A stretch of DNA of 64,000 nt. Origin: Oceanimonas sp052119705. Lineage in GTDB: Bacteria > Pseudomonadota > Gammaproteobacteria > Enterobacterales > Aeromonadaceae. Under the pieces are notes generated by a model, which saw only the letters and a list, made by a program, of their open reading frames with translations, ran no database searches and had not been told where the DNA came from. Location: contig NZ_JBGQOP010000007.1 of the NCBI RefSeq assembly GCF_052119705.1, positions 1 through 64,000 on the forward strand, read 5' to 3'. The translations under genes were made by a program, and so were the position numbers. How positions within the stretch are numbered: position 1 is the stretch's first letter; the number at the start of each line of letters is the position of its first letter. Positions 51,029 to 59,122 of the stretch are shown piece by piece.

Positions 51029-51619
51029 ATGAGCATACTCATGGCTATCTCGATACATCGACAGGCACAGCTTTTAACCAACACAGACTCACATTACCCT
51101 AATACTCGCTACTCATTAAGGGCAGGGCGCAGCTTACTCTTATGTTGTGCGCTGTTATTAGTGGCACAGCCGGCACAAAGTGAAACCGGCTTACTCTTTG
51201 GCGCGGGTGGCGGCTATGGCGCGCATACAGCACAAGTAGGCGGACTTTGGACTCAGCCTTGGACAAGCATGCACAGCCAGTTGTTCTATGGGCTGGCAGG
51301 CGAAGTGGCGGCGTGGCGTTATGGTGACGATGACATGGTGCAACTGAGCTTAGTCCCCTTGTTGCAGTACAATTTTATGCCTAATGCTAACTGGCGACCC
51401 TTTGTCTTTGCTGGGGTAGGCCCGGCTTGGATAAGTCGTACCCAGCTGGGCGATCGCGACTTATCAAGCGAGTTTCAATTTAGTAGCCGTGTCGGTGTGG
51501 GCTTGCGTAAGAGCAGGCATAGCGTAGCGGTAGAGGCGCGACATTTATCTAATGGCGGTATTAAAGAGCCTAACCAAGGTATCAGCTATTGGAATTTAAC
51601 CTATGGTTATCATTTTTGA
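51029..51619 (+). CDS. pagL: Lipid A 3-O-deacylase PagL
   Basis: A 196-residue outer-membrane beta-barrel enzyme that removes the 3-linked acyl chain from lipid A, which lowers endotoxin signalling in pathogens that carry it. The catalytic His-Ser pair is in EARHLSNGGIKEPNQG, and the chain ends in the aromatic F typical of outer-membrane proteins. A hydrophobic signal (LLLCCALLLVAQPAQS) starts near residue 36, after an unusually long 35-residue leader. GTAAGGAG at about 51016-51022 supports ATG 51029. A later start would give a more normal signal but lacks a ribosome site. Confidence 0.88.
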   Translation: MSILMAISIHRQAQLLTNTDSHYPNTRYSLRAGRSLLLCCALLLVAQPAQSETGLLFGAGGGYGAHTAQVGGLWTQPWTSMHSQLFYGLAGEVAAWRYGDDDMVQLSLVPLLQYNFMPNANWRPFVFAGVGPAWISRTQLGDRDLSSEFQFSSRVGVGLRKSRHSVAVEARHLSNGGIKEPNQGISYWNLTYGYHF

Positions 51620-51742
51620 TAAGAAAAATTCAGCTTGCTGCATATAAAATTTCGTGTTGATCTCCATTGCTAGTTAAAGCCACTGAAAGATATCATATAG
51701 GCGTTATTATATTTGCCTATAAAGGCTTTTTTGGAGCGCGAC

Positions 51743-52921
51743 ATGTCGGGCCTGTCTTTGGTGTTGTTAACCGTGCTAATGGTGGCATCGGGTCAAATGA
51801 CCCAAACCTTGTATGTACCTGCTATGACCGACATGGCGGATGCGCTGCAGGTTGCTAAAGACATCTTGCCGCTGCTGATGGCCATGTATCTGATCCCCTA
51901 TGGCTTGTTTCAGTTTATTTATGGGCCGCTATCGGATCGCTTAGGGCGCAGGCCTGTGTTGCTGGCAGGCTTAGGTGTTTATGTGTTGGGCTCAGGCCTC
52001 ATAGTACTGTGGCCAAGTTACCCCATGTTATTAGTGGGCAGCTTTATTCAAGGGGCTGGCACGGCGGCCGCGGGTAGTCTGTGCCGCAGCCTAATGCGTG
52101 ATAAGTTCGAAGGCACGGCACTGGTGCGTTATAACGGCTATGTGTCTATGGGCATTATGTTGGCGCCGCTGCTGGCACCTTTGCTTGGTGGTTACCTCAA
52201 TCAGCATTTTGGTTGGCAGTCCATGTATCTGTTTTTGCTGCTACTGGGCTTAAGCTGCACCCTGATTATTTTTTACTGCTTTAAAGAAACCTTACCCGAG
52301 GAGCGTCGCCACCAGCAGTCTATCTTGCCGGCCTATTTGCATGTGTTACACAGCCACGCGTTTTGCCGCCAACTCGGCATGCTAATGGCCGCCTTTGCTG
52401 GCGTGATTTTATACGAAGCCGAGTTTGCGGTGGTGGCCAGCCAACATGCCACCTTAACCAGTCGCGAGCTGAGCGTGCTGTTTATTCTGCCGTTACCGCT
52501 ATATTTTGCCGGTGCCATGTTAGCCACCGTTACCGCCAGCCGTTGGTCCGTCAATCGGTTGCAATGGATAGCGACCCTGAGCTTAGTGCTAGGCGCCCTT
52601 GTGGTGCTGGCGTCGGCATTTGAGCCCCGGCTTGGCTTGGCTGGTTTGGTGCTGGGCGGGGGGGGGTACTTTGCCGGTGCGGGCTTGTTGTTTCCGGTGG
52701 CTACCTCTGCGGCCGTGGAGCCGTTTGCGCGCCACAGTGGCAGCGCAGGCGCGCTGCTCGGCGGTTGCTCTAATTTAGGTGGCGGCGTGTTTTTATTGGT
52801 GCAAGGCGGCTTGCCGCAAATGAATCAAGGTGTGCTGGGTGGGCTGTTGCTGGCCTTTGCGGGTATTACCTTATGGTTCTTATTGCCCAGTCATCACGCA
52901 CTGCCAGAGCCGGGTTTATAA
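51743..52921 (+). CDS. emrD: MFS multidrug efflux transporter EmrD-like
   Basis: A 392-residue 12-segment major facilitator protein of the drug:H+ antiporter-1 group. The N-terminus (GQMTQTLYVPAMTDMADAL), motif A (YGPLSDRLGRRPVLLAG) and the late FAGAGLLFPVATSAAVEPF align with E. coli EmrD (394), which exports uncouplers and detergents. GGAG at 51733-51736 supports ATG 51743. A TTG 30 bases upstream is unlikely. A run of nine G (52658-52666) inside the gene encodes Gly-Gly-Gly and could slip. Confidence 0.9.
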   Translation: MSGLSLVLLTVLMVASGQMTQTLYVPAMTDMADALQVAKDILPLLMAMYLIPYGLFQFIYGPLSDRLGRRPVLLAGLGVYVLGSGLIVLWPSYPMLLVGSFIQGAGTAAAGSLCRSLMRDKFEGTALVRYNGYVSMGIMLAPLLAPLLGGYLNQHFGWQSMYLFLLLLGLSCTLIIFYCFKETLPEERRHQQSILPAYLHVLHSHAFCRQLGMLMAAFAGVILYEAEFAVVASQHATLTSRELSVLFILPLPLYFAGAMLATVTASRWSVNRLQWIATLSLVLGALVVLASAFEPRLGLAGLVLGGGGYFAGAGLLFPVATSAAVEPFARHSGSAGALLGGCSNLGGGVFLLVQGGLPQMNQGVLGGLLLAFAGITLWFLLPSHHALPEPGL

Positions 52922-52949
52922 GATAAGGAGTAAAAACTATTAGAAGTTA

Positions 52950-53223
52950 ACTGATTACCAACAAAGCTCAGCCATGTTTCAGTAAACTAATCACCAATAA
53001 ATTCAAAAAGTTACATGGAACGACTCGTATTTTCGGTAAGAATATGGGACTCAGTTTGGTGTTTTGACCTTGTAGGGGCCAATTTATTCGGCCCGGTTTA
53101 GTGTTTTGGTCTAAATCTAAACCTCAATAACAGCCAGCAAAGCTGGCCAGCCGAATAAATTGGCTGCTACAAAAGACAAACCAAAACAACGCGCATCATG
53201 GCTGAAGTTCATACGTAATCAGG
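52950..53223. mobile_element. Family A MITE-like element, copy 2 (274 bp)
   Basis: Ends are ACTGATTAC and GTAATCAGG (one mismatch), continued by TCAGCCATG / CATGGCTGA further in. An exact 8-bp duplication AGAAGTTA flanks it (52942-52949 and 53224-53231). The interior has a hairpin, CCAATTTATTCGG (53079-53091) against CCGAATAAATTGG (53151-53163), and GCCAGCAAAGCTGGC (53133-53147). No coding capacity is present. Confidence 0.87.
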
Positions 53224-53236
53224 AGAAGTTAAGAAT

Positions 53237-53424
53237 TCTCTCGCAACGAAATCCGCGAAACCCACGGAAAGATAGAGATCAAATCTGAATAAAACCCGTT
53301 AAAGGTGAAGCGTAAAGAGTGAAGAGGACAACCTAACTAGTGCCATTTGGCTTTTATTCGCTCTTATCTTAGTTTAATTTTTCCATGCGTTCCGTGTTCT
53401 TCCGTTGCAAAAAAATCTGCAGGG
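53237..53424. repeat. Family B hairpin element, copy 3
   Basis: CTCGCAACGAAATCCGCGAA starts the element and GTTCCGTG..CTTCCGTTGCAAAA ends it in inverted form. The AAAGATAGAGATCAAATCTG stretch next to the left end matches the half copy at 49062 and the copies at 55138 and 60599. A Family C arm is inserted in the middle. Confidence 0.75.
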
Positions 53425-53458
53425 TTTGTATCATTAACTGACCCCATGCGGTGCAAGC

Positions 53459-53713
53459 TCAGCTGTTGGCGTGATGCAGTATTACAAATTTATCCCACAG
53501 CTGTTCTTGGCTCTCGGTATGCGCAGGGTCGATAATAATGCAGTCGATAGGGCACACACTAATGCAGGTGGGTTTATCGTAATGACCTACACACTCGGTG
53601 CATAAGTCTGGCTCTATTTCATAGATTTCTGCGCCATAGCTAATGGCGCCGTTTGGGCATTCAGGTTCGCACATGTCGCAATTTATGCAGCTGTCTTCGA
53701 TTAGTAATGCCAT
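53459..53713 (-). CDS. yfhL: YfhL-family 2[4Fe-4S] ferredoxin
   Basis: An 84-residue low-potential ferredoxin of the Allochromatium type. The first cluster motif is CINCDMCEPECP. The second is CTECVGHYDKPTCISVCPIDC with the insertion typical of this subgroup. The C-terminal tail (QEQLWDKFVILHH) is also typical. The electron partner is unknown. It stands alone, divergent from pdxH. Confidence 0.93.
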   Translation of the reverse strand: MALLIEDSCINCDMCEPECPNGAISYGAEIYEIEPDLCTECVGHYDKPTCISVCPIDCIIIDPAHTESQEQLWDKFVILHHANS

Positions 53714-53889
53714 ACCACACCATTCTCGCTTAGCTCAATAAACGTAAAAATATCGCGCACAGCATAGCATTTTCTCGCCTTAAATAGCGCTTCACTCCGC
53801 TTTTGTGATCAAGGGCCGCGCTGGCTTACCTTGCCAAGCAGGGCCGTGCCGAGCACAATAAGCCATTACTCCTTGATGAGACTTAAGCT

Positions 53890-54525
53890 ATGGAACTGGC
53901 CAACTATAGACGTGAATATCTGCAAGGCGGCTTGCGTCGTAATAACTTGCCTGACGATCCTTTGGTGTTATTTGAAACCTGGATGCAGCAAGCAGTAAAA
54001 GCAGACTTGATGGATCCCACCGCCATGGTGGTGGGCACGGTAGACCCGCACGGCCAGCCTTATCAGCGTATCGTCTTGCTCAAGCACTTGGATGAAAAAG
54101 GCTTCGTGTTTTACACCAATATGGGCAGCCGTAAGGCCAGCCAGTTGGCAAATAACCCTAAGGTGAGTCTGCTGTTTCCTTGGCATATGCTGGAGCGTCA
54201 AGTGCATGTGACAGGCCAAGTAGAGCGGCTATCGTCATTAGAAGTGCTGAAGTACTTCAGTAGTCGCCCCAAAGACAGCCAAATTGGCGCTTGGGTGTCT
54301 CATCAATCGGCCCGTATCTCGGCCCGTGGCGTGCTTGAGGGTAAATTTTTAGAGATGAAGCAAAAATTTGCCAAGGGCGAAGTGCCACTGCCTAGCTTTT
54401 GGGGGGGCTTTAGGGTGAAATTTGACTCGATTGAATTTTGGCAAGGCGGCGCCAATCGCCTGCACGACCGTTTCTTATATCAGCGCCAAGACTCAGGCTG
54501 GTCGATCGACCGTTTAGCGCCTTAG
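53890..54525 (+). CDS. pdxH: Pyridoxine 5'-phosphate oxidase PdxH
   Basis: A 211-residue FMN oxidase that makes pyridoxal 5'-phosphate, the cofactor of IscS and AlaA in this window. MVVGTVDPHGQPYQRIVLLK and FVFYTNMGSRKASQLANNP are the FMN and substrate segments, and GGFRVKFDSIEFWQGGANRL is the C-terminal signature. It is a single gene. Confidence 0.96.
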   Translation: MELANYRREYLQGGLRRNNLPDDPLVLFETWMQQAVKADLMDPTAMVVGTVDPHGQPYQRIVLLKHLDEKGFVFYTNMGSRKASQLANNPKVSLLFPWHMLERQVHVTGQVERLSSLEVLKYFSSRPKDSQIGAWVSHQSARISARGVLEGKFLEMKQKFAKGEVPLPSFWGGFRVKFDSIEFWQGGANRLHDRFLYQRQDSGWSIDRLAP

Positions 54526-54554
54526 GATTTTCTTGAAAACTCTACTTTCTGTGG

Positions 54555-54590
54555 ATGCTATAGATTCCGTTGCGAAAAGTCTTTAAAGGT
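54555..54590. repeat. Family B right-end fragment upstream of the GNAT gene
   Basis: GATTCCGTTGCGAAAAGTCTTTAAAG matches the outer right end of Family B elements. It supplies most of the leader just before the next start codon, including the AAAGG that serves as its ribosome site. Confidence 0.55.
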
Positions 54591-54595
54591 AATTT

Positions 54596-55084
54596 ATGCT
54601 GATTTGCAGAACCGAACGCCCGGGTGACGGTGATGAAATAGACGAGCTGGTATGCGCCGCCTTTGGCCGCGAGCAAGAAGGCGATTTAGTGTGGGCGCTG
54701 CGCGAGCAGGGCGCCATTAGCCTGAGCCAAGTGGCAGAATACGACGACGCCATCATAGGCCATCTGCTAATGAGTCCGGTATTGATCGAAGGTGAAGATA
54801 TTGGCTGGTTGGCGTTGGCACCCGTGAGTGTTTGGCCCGAGTGCCAAGGCCAAGGGGTCGCCAGCGCCTTGATTCGTGCGGCTCTCGATTGTGCCAATGA
54901 GCTGGATTGGGCCGGTGTGTTGCTCTTAGGTAAGCCAGAGTTTTATAGCCGTTTTGGATTTAAGCCGGCCATTGAACTCGGCCTCGAATACGAGAATGCT
55001 AAGGCCGATGAGACATTGATGGCCATGGCGCTGAAAGCCCAACCTGTCAGCGGTCGAGTCACTTATCATCCGGCGTTTGGCTAA
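54596..55084 (+). CDS. GNAT-family N-acetyltransferase (YhbS-like)
   Basis: A 162-residue acetyltransferase similar to E. coli YhbS. The acetyl-CoA loop is seen in VWPECQGQGVASALI (Q-x-x-G-x-A). The YhbS-type segments VSPV/MSPVLIEGEDIGWLALAP and LLLGKPEFYSRFGFKPA are present. The substrate is unknown. AAAGGTAATTT precedes the ATG. Confidence 0.85.
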   Translation: MLICRTERPGDGDEIDELVCAAFGREQEGDLVWALREQGAISLSQVAEYDDAIIGHLLMSPVLIEGEDIGWLALAPVSVWPECQGQGVASALIRAALDCANELDWAGVLLLGKPEFYSRFGFKPAIELGLEYENAKADETLMAMALKAQPVSGRVTYHPAFG

Positions 55085-55137
55085 GAATGTGAAGAGTGAA
55101 GTAGACGACATAAACCCAGACCTAGCCCCCAAAATAT

Positions 55138-55288
55138 TTGGCAACGAAATCCACAAAACCCGCAAAAAGATATAGACCACATCTCAAAGTGCGTATTTTA
55201 TGGGTAAGATCTTACCCATAAAATTTCTATTCGGCCCTTATCTCATATTAATTTTTTAGTGGGTTTCGCGGGTTTAGTTGCAAAAATA
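55138..55288. repeat. Family B hairpin element, copy 4
   Basis: TTGGCAACGAAATCCACAAA begins it, and GGGTTTCGCGGGTTTAGTTG..CAAAA ends it in inverted form. The centre carries a perfect palindrome, TTTTATGGGTAAGATC joined to its complement. Nearly all of the element is self-complementary, so its RNA would fold into one long hairpin. Confidence 0.85.
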
Positions 55289-55340
55289 GCTTTAGTCTTT
55301 GTTCTAATTCTTGATTTTAACTCACAGCTTACCGCTGGGG

Positions 55341-56486
55341 TTATTCTTCATCTTCTTCAAAATACCAATAGCCTTGATTAACCAAGGGCAGCAGTACTTC
55401 AAGCAGCGCTTGCGGTTTTGCTAAACAGGCGATTTGTGGGCCGTGAATGCGCGATTGGTCGCAGAGCAGGGCAATGGCGTCTTTGTCTGCTTCGGCTAAC
55501 TGATAACGCTCGCCGTCGAGGTAAAACACGGCGCTTTCTCCGGCCATATAAAAGCAGCGTGCGCCGGCTAAACGATACAAGTAATCGCCGTGATCCAGGC
55601 GCAACACTAATTCTTCCAGACTATAAGCCGGTTCGGCGGGCTCAAGATCCAAGTCGTGCTTGGCTTCTGAGGTCATTTCACCAAACCAACTCGCCAAGCG
55701 TGCAGGATCAGCTAATAGCTCCGTCATTAGATTCTTAACTTGATCTAATACTTCCGGCTCTATGCGGCCATGAGCTTGAGTTGCCGTCATGCCTGCGTCA
55801 TCAAAGCGGCGGCTGTCGCACTCGTTAGCCAGCAGATGATCGGCAAAGCCTGAGATTAAATCCCGAGCATCGGGTGCGCGAAAGCCCACCGAATAATTGA
55901 GTGCTGCAGTTTCGGCATAGCCTTCGTGAGGGCAGCCCGGCGGAATATAAAGTACGTCGCCAGAGGTAAGTACTTCATCTATCTCGGCGGTGAAGTCTTC
56001 GCAGTGACGCAGCGCGCCGTTGGCGGCAAATTGCTCAAGCTCTTGGGGCAGGCCTACACGCCAGCGGCGGGTGCCGGAGCCTTGAATAATAAACACCCCG
56101 TATTGATCGATATGCGGACCCACGCCACCACCGGGTGTGGAAAAGCTGACCATGACATCATCAAAACGCCAGCCCGGGATAAAGCGAAATGCATCCGCCA
56201 GCTCTTGTACGTCTGGGTGCCATTGGTTTACCGCTTGTACCAATAAGGTCCAATCACGCTCGCCAAGGTGATCGTAAGTATCAAAGGGGCCGCTTTCTGC
56301 GTGCCAGCTGTCATCACTTCGCCACACGCGGCGCGATTCAACTTGGGGCTCAAGCGCCAGGCCGGCTAATTCATCTGGGCTAAGAGGATCTTCAAACTGA
56401 GCAAATCCTGCCTTGATCAGCAGTGGCTTCTTTTGCCAGTAATGAGCCAAAAAATCCGTGATATCGAGTTTGAGTGCGCTCTGCAT
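55341..56486 (-). CDS. roxA: 50S ribosomal protein L16 arginine hydroxylase RoxA (YcfD)
   Basis: A 381-residue JmjC-type Fe(II)/2-oxoglutarate oxygenase. E. coli YcfD hydroxylates Arg81 of ribosomal protein L16. Iron ligands H125 and D127 (GPHIDQYG) and H187 (PPGCPHEG) are at the E. coli positions. The C-terminal winged-helix region (SLEELVLRLDHGDYLYRLAG) is present. It lies downstream of purB on the same strand but behind a terminator. Confidence 0.94.
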   Translation of the reverse strand: MQSALKLDITDFLAHYWQKKPLLIKAGFAQFEDPLSPDELAGLALEPQVESRRVWRSDDSWHAESGPFDTYDHLGERDWTLLVQAVNQWHPDVQELADAFRFIPGWRFDDVMVSFSTPGGGVGPHIDQYGVFIIQGSGTRRWRVGLPQELEQFAANGALRHCEDFTAEIDEVLTSGDVLYIPPGCPHEGYAETAALNYSVGFRAPDARDLISGFADHLLANECDSRRFDDAGMTATQAHGRIEPEVLDQVKNLMTELLADPARLASWFGEMTSEAKHDLDLEPAEPAYSLEELVLRLDHGDYLYRLAGARCFYMAGESAVFYLDGERYQLAEADKDAIALLCDQSRIHGPQIACLAKPQALLEVLLPLVNQGYWYFEEDEE

Positions 56487-56579
56487 GGCAACCTGTCATT
56501 AAGGGAAAGTAAGATAAGAATAGCCAGCTATTATGCCAAGGCGTAGTCGAGATAGATAGATTGGGAAAACAGAGCGGTC

Positions 56580-56733
56580 AGCTAGAAGCCTGAAGCTGGA
56601 AGAAAAATGATCTAATACAGAGATGCAGTGCTTTTGGTTAGCGAAATGATAAAACAAAAACACCGAGCTGTTGAGGGCTCGGTGTTTAGTCTTGTGCTTC
56701 TAGCTTCTAGCTTCTAGCTTCTAGCTTCTAGCT
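56580..56733. repeat. Family E repeat arms around the purB terminator
   Basis: AGCTAGAAGCCTGAAGCTGG..AAGAAAAA on the left and five tandem GCTTCTA units (56696-56730) on the right enclose the hairpin. This is the same arrangement as at 26862-26953. The heptamer array directly abuts the purB stop codon. Confidence 0.75.
56653..56690 (-). terminator. Terminator of purB
   Basis: AAAACACCGAGC and GCTCGGTGTTT form the stem. On the minus strand a T-run follows. It lies about 45 bases after the purB stop. Confidence 0.88.
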
Positions 56734-58101
56734 TTAGATTTTATCCGTCAACTCTATGGCGCTGCCGATGTAGTTGGCAGGCGTTAATAGCTTCAGCTGT
56801 GCCTTAACCGGCTCTGGCAATTCCAAGGTATCGATAAAGGTGTGCATGCCTTCGGCGTTCACACGCTTGCCGCGAGTCAGCTCTTTCAGCTTCTCGTAAG
56901 GCTTTTCGATGCCGTAGCGGCGCATCACGGTTTGGATGGGCTCGGCTAACACTTCCCAGTTTTGATCCAAATCGGCGGCCAAAATAGCAGGGTTGGCTTC
57001 CAGCTTGCTGATGCCTTTCAGCGTGGCTTGATAAGCAATCAGCGAATAACCCACGGCTACGCCTAAGTTGCGCAGTACTGTGCTGTCAGTTAAGTCACGC
57101 TGCCAGCGTGAGACCGGTAATTTCACCGCTAGGTGATTAAAGATGGCGTTGGCCAGACCTAAGTTACCCTCGGAGTTTTCAAAGTCGATGGGGTTTACTT
57201 TGTGCGGCATGGTGCTGGAGCCGATTTCGCCTTCCACGGTGCGCTGCTTAAAGTAACCGATGGAGATGTAGCCCCAAATATCGCGGTCAAAATCTAGGAT
57301 GATGGTGTTAAAGCGCGCTATGGCATCGAACAGCTCGGCGATATAGTCGTGCGGCTCAATTTGGGTGGTGTAGGGGTTAAAATCGAGACCAAGGCCGGTC
57401 ACGAAGCGCTCGGCAAAGCCGTGCCAATCGATTTCTGGATAAGCAGACAAATGAGCGTTGTAGTTGCCCACGGCACCGTTGATTTTAGCCAGCATTTCTA
57501 CGGCTTTGATCTGCTTAAGCTGGCGCTCAAGACGATACACAACGTTAGCCATTTCTTTGCCCAAAGTCGTGGGTGAAGCAGGCTGGCCGTGGGTGCGGCT
57601 CAGCATAGGCACGTCACGATAGCGGGCGGCCAGTTGCTTGATGGCATCGATTAATTGCTGGCAATAGGGCACCAGCACTTGGTCGCGGCCGTGCTTAAGC
57701 ATCAAGGCGTGAGCGTTGTTGTTGATGTCTTCACTGGTGCAGGCGAAGTGAATAAATTCACTGACTGCGGCCAGCTCTGGCAGCACTTCTACTTTTTCTT
57801 TTAAGAAGTATTCCACGGCTTTTACGTCGTGGTTGGTGGTGCGCTCTATGTCTTTGATGCGCTGGCCATCGGCTTCATTAAAGTTGGCGACAATCGCATC
57901 GAGCAAGGCATTCGCCTCGGCTGACAGCGCAGGCACTTCACTAATGTCGGCATTCGCGGCCAAGGCTTGCAGCCAGCGCACTTCCACTTCTACACGAAAG
58001 CGCAATAAGCCGAATTCAGAAAAAATAGTGCGCAACTCCGCGGTGCGACTGCCGTAGCGGCCATCAACCGGAGAAATAGCCGTTAATGCTGACAATTCCA
58101 T
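56734..58101 (-). CDS. purB: Adenylosuccinate lyase PurB
   Basis: A 455-residue enzyme of purine synthesis that releases fumarate from SAICAR and from adenylosuccinate. The fumarase-superfamily signature SSTMPHKVNPIDFENSEGN is intact, as are TTNHDVKAVEYFLKEKV and SRTHGQPASPTTLG. AGGAG lies 8 bases before ATG 58101, so a TTG three codons earlier is rejected. Length matches E. coli PurB (456). mnmA and hflD lie upstream on the same strand, but 390 repeat-rich bases separate them. Confidence 0.97.
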   Translation of the reverse strand: MELSALTAISPVDGRYGSRTAELRTIFSEFGLLRFRVEVEVRWLQALAANADISEVPALSAEANALLDAIVANFNEADGQRIKDIERTTNHDVKAVEYFLKEKVEVLPELAAVSEFIHFACTSEDINNNAHALMLKHGRDQVLVPYCQQLIDAIKQLAARYRDVPMLSRTHGQPASPTTLGKEMANVVYRLERQLKQIKAVEMLAKINGAVGNYNAHLSAYPEIDWHGFAERFVTGLGLDFNPYTTQIEPHDYIAELFDAIARFNTIILDFDRDIWGYISIGYFKQRTVEGEIGSSTMPHKVNPIDFENSEGNLGLANAIFNHLAVKLPVSRWQRDLTDSTVLRNLGVAVGYSLIAYQATLKGISKLEANPAILAADLDQNWEVLAEPIQTVMRRYGIEKPYEKLKELTRGKRVNAEGMHTFIDTLELPEPVKAQLKLLTPANYIGSAIELTDKI

Positions 58102-58179
58102 GAACAACAACTCCTAAACGTGGGGGGTAACTAAAATATAGCTTTAAGCTATCAGCTGTAAGCTTTCAGATAAAACGTG

Positions 58180-58226
58180 GTTCTAAATATTAGTTCTAAA
58201 TATTAGTTCTAAATATTGGTTCTAAA
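58180..58226. repeat. 13-bp tandem repeat upstream of purB
   Basis: GTTCTAAATATTA occurs three times with a partial fourth. The unit is AT-rich and lies about 80 bases before the purB start, where its promoter would be expected. Confidence 0.8.
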
Positions 58227-58349
58227 CAAAATCAAGATGTTGGAGCCCTAGCATGTTGGTACCAGAGCCCAGTAGAACATGACGAAGATTTGCTACTGAC
58301 AAAATAGCCACAACAAAGCGGGTATTAATTACTTCGCGTATCACTACTC

Positions 58350-58381
58350 ATGGATTACCGCGTCGTTGCACTCCTCGCAAT
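58350..58381 (-). repeat. ATTGCGAGGAGTGCAACGAC-type dispersed repeat, copy 2
   Basis: This is the inverted, slightly diverged partner of 49344-49375 (four differences by eye). The ATTGC/GCAAT-like ends are kept. Confidence 0.7.
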
Positions 58382-58495
58382 GACGCAGGTGATTAGGGAT
58401 TGGTGATTAGGGACTGGCACATCCGCCCCTATTCCCCGAACACTAATCCCTATTCACGCTTAGTTCCGTGGCCAAGAAAATACTTAGTGTTAGCG

Positions 58496-59122
58496 CTATA
58501 TTTCGCGTAACGCGGCTTGGGCTTGGGCCACCACACGTTTACGGGAAAACAAAATTTGTCGGCGCTGACCACCGAGTTGGCGCCAGAGTACGGCACTGCG
58601 AATACCGGCCAGTAATAAGGCGCGAATTTGATGCTGCACCAAGGGTTGCTGTAAAAATTTAGGCTCGCCGGCCACTTGAATGCGTGGCCCTATGGGGCTG
58701 ATGATGTCGCTGTAAATGCTGGCCATATTGGCCAGCACTTGCTCGTCGAGCAGCTCAAAGTGGTGGCGCTGGCGTTTCACTTGATTGATACGCTCACCCA
58801 ACATGGCCATTAAGTCGCGGCGTTTGGCCAGCTTGCGCTCCAGCGCCAAGGTGCCAACTAAATAGCGGGTTAGCTCGGCGTTTTTACGGCCGTCGTTATT
58901 GCCAAGTTGGTCAATAATGGTTTGGTAGCCTAGCGCTAGCTGGGCCTTACCACCAAAGACGTCGGCGGTATTCTCTGCGTCCGTCATTAAAATACTGTTT
59001 AAGGTGGCGCTTAGCTGGTCTTTATCTTGGATAATGCCTTGGCGCGCTACCTGCTGGACTAAACTGACCGCTTGGCAAATGCCAGCAAAGGCCAGAGTTT
59101 GATTTTCAAGATTATGGCTCAC
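58496..59122 (-). CDS. hflD: HflD, lysogenization-regulator family protein
   Basis: A 208-residue mostly helical protein of the HflD family. In E. coli it sits beside mnmA and affects lambda CII. Its cellular role is not settled. LAFAGICQAVSLVQQVARQG and RYLVGTLALERKLAKRRDLM are typical. The start overlaps the mnmA stop in an ATGA junction, so the pair is translationally coupled. Confidence 0.94.
   Translation of the reverse strand: MSHNLENQTLAFAGICQAVSLVQQVARQGIIQDKDQLSATLNSILMTDAENTADVFGGKAQLALGYQTIIDQLGNNDGRKNAELTRYLVGTLALERKLAKRRDLMAMLGERINQVKRQRHHFELLDEQVLANMASIYSDIISPIGPRIQVAGEPKFLQQPLVQHQIRALLLAGIRSAVLWRQLGGQRRQILFSRKRVVAQAQAALREI

Larger units (their letters stand above)
52922..53458. 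other. Gene-free repeat spacer between emrD and the ferredoxin gene
   Basis: The spacer holds the second Family A MITE (52950-53223 plus target duplications), then after 13 bases a Family B element (about 53237-53424). A Family C half arm (GTGAAGCGTAAAGAGTGAAG, about 53308-53327) sits inside the latter. No gene is supported. Confidence 0.7.
58102..58495. other. 394-base repeat-bearing spacer between hflD and purB
   Basis: It contains a Family E-like AGCTTTAAGCTATCAGCTGT stretch (58140-58170). A 13-bp tandem array GTTCTAAATATTA (58180-58226) follows. Further on are the inverted copy of the ATTGCGAGGAG repeat (58350-58381) and a Family B end fragment (TTAGTTCCGTGGCCAAG, about 58460-58476). No gene is supported. 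Confidence 0.6.

Noticed and set aside
50917..51102. A small protein overlapping the start of pagL
   Set aside because: It shares bases with the better supported pagL start and has no recognisable features.
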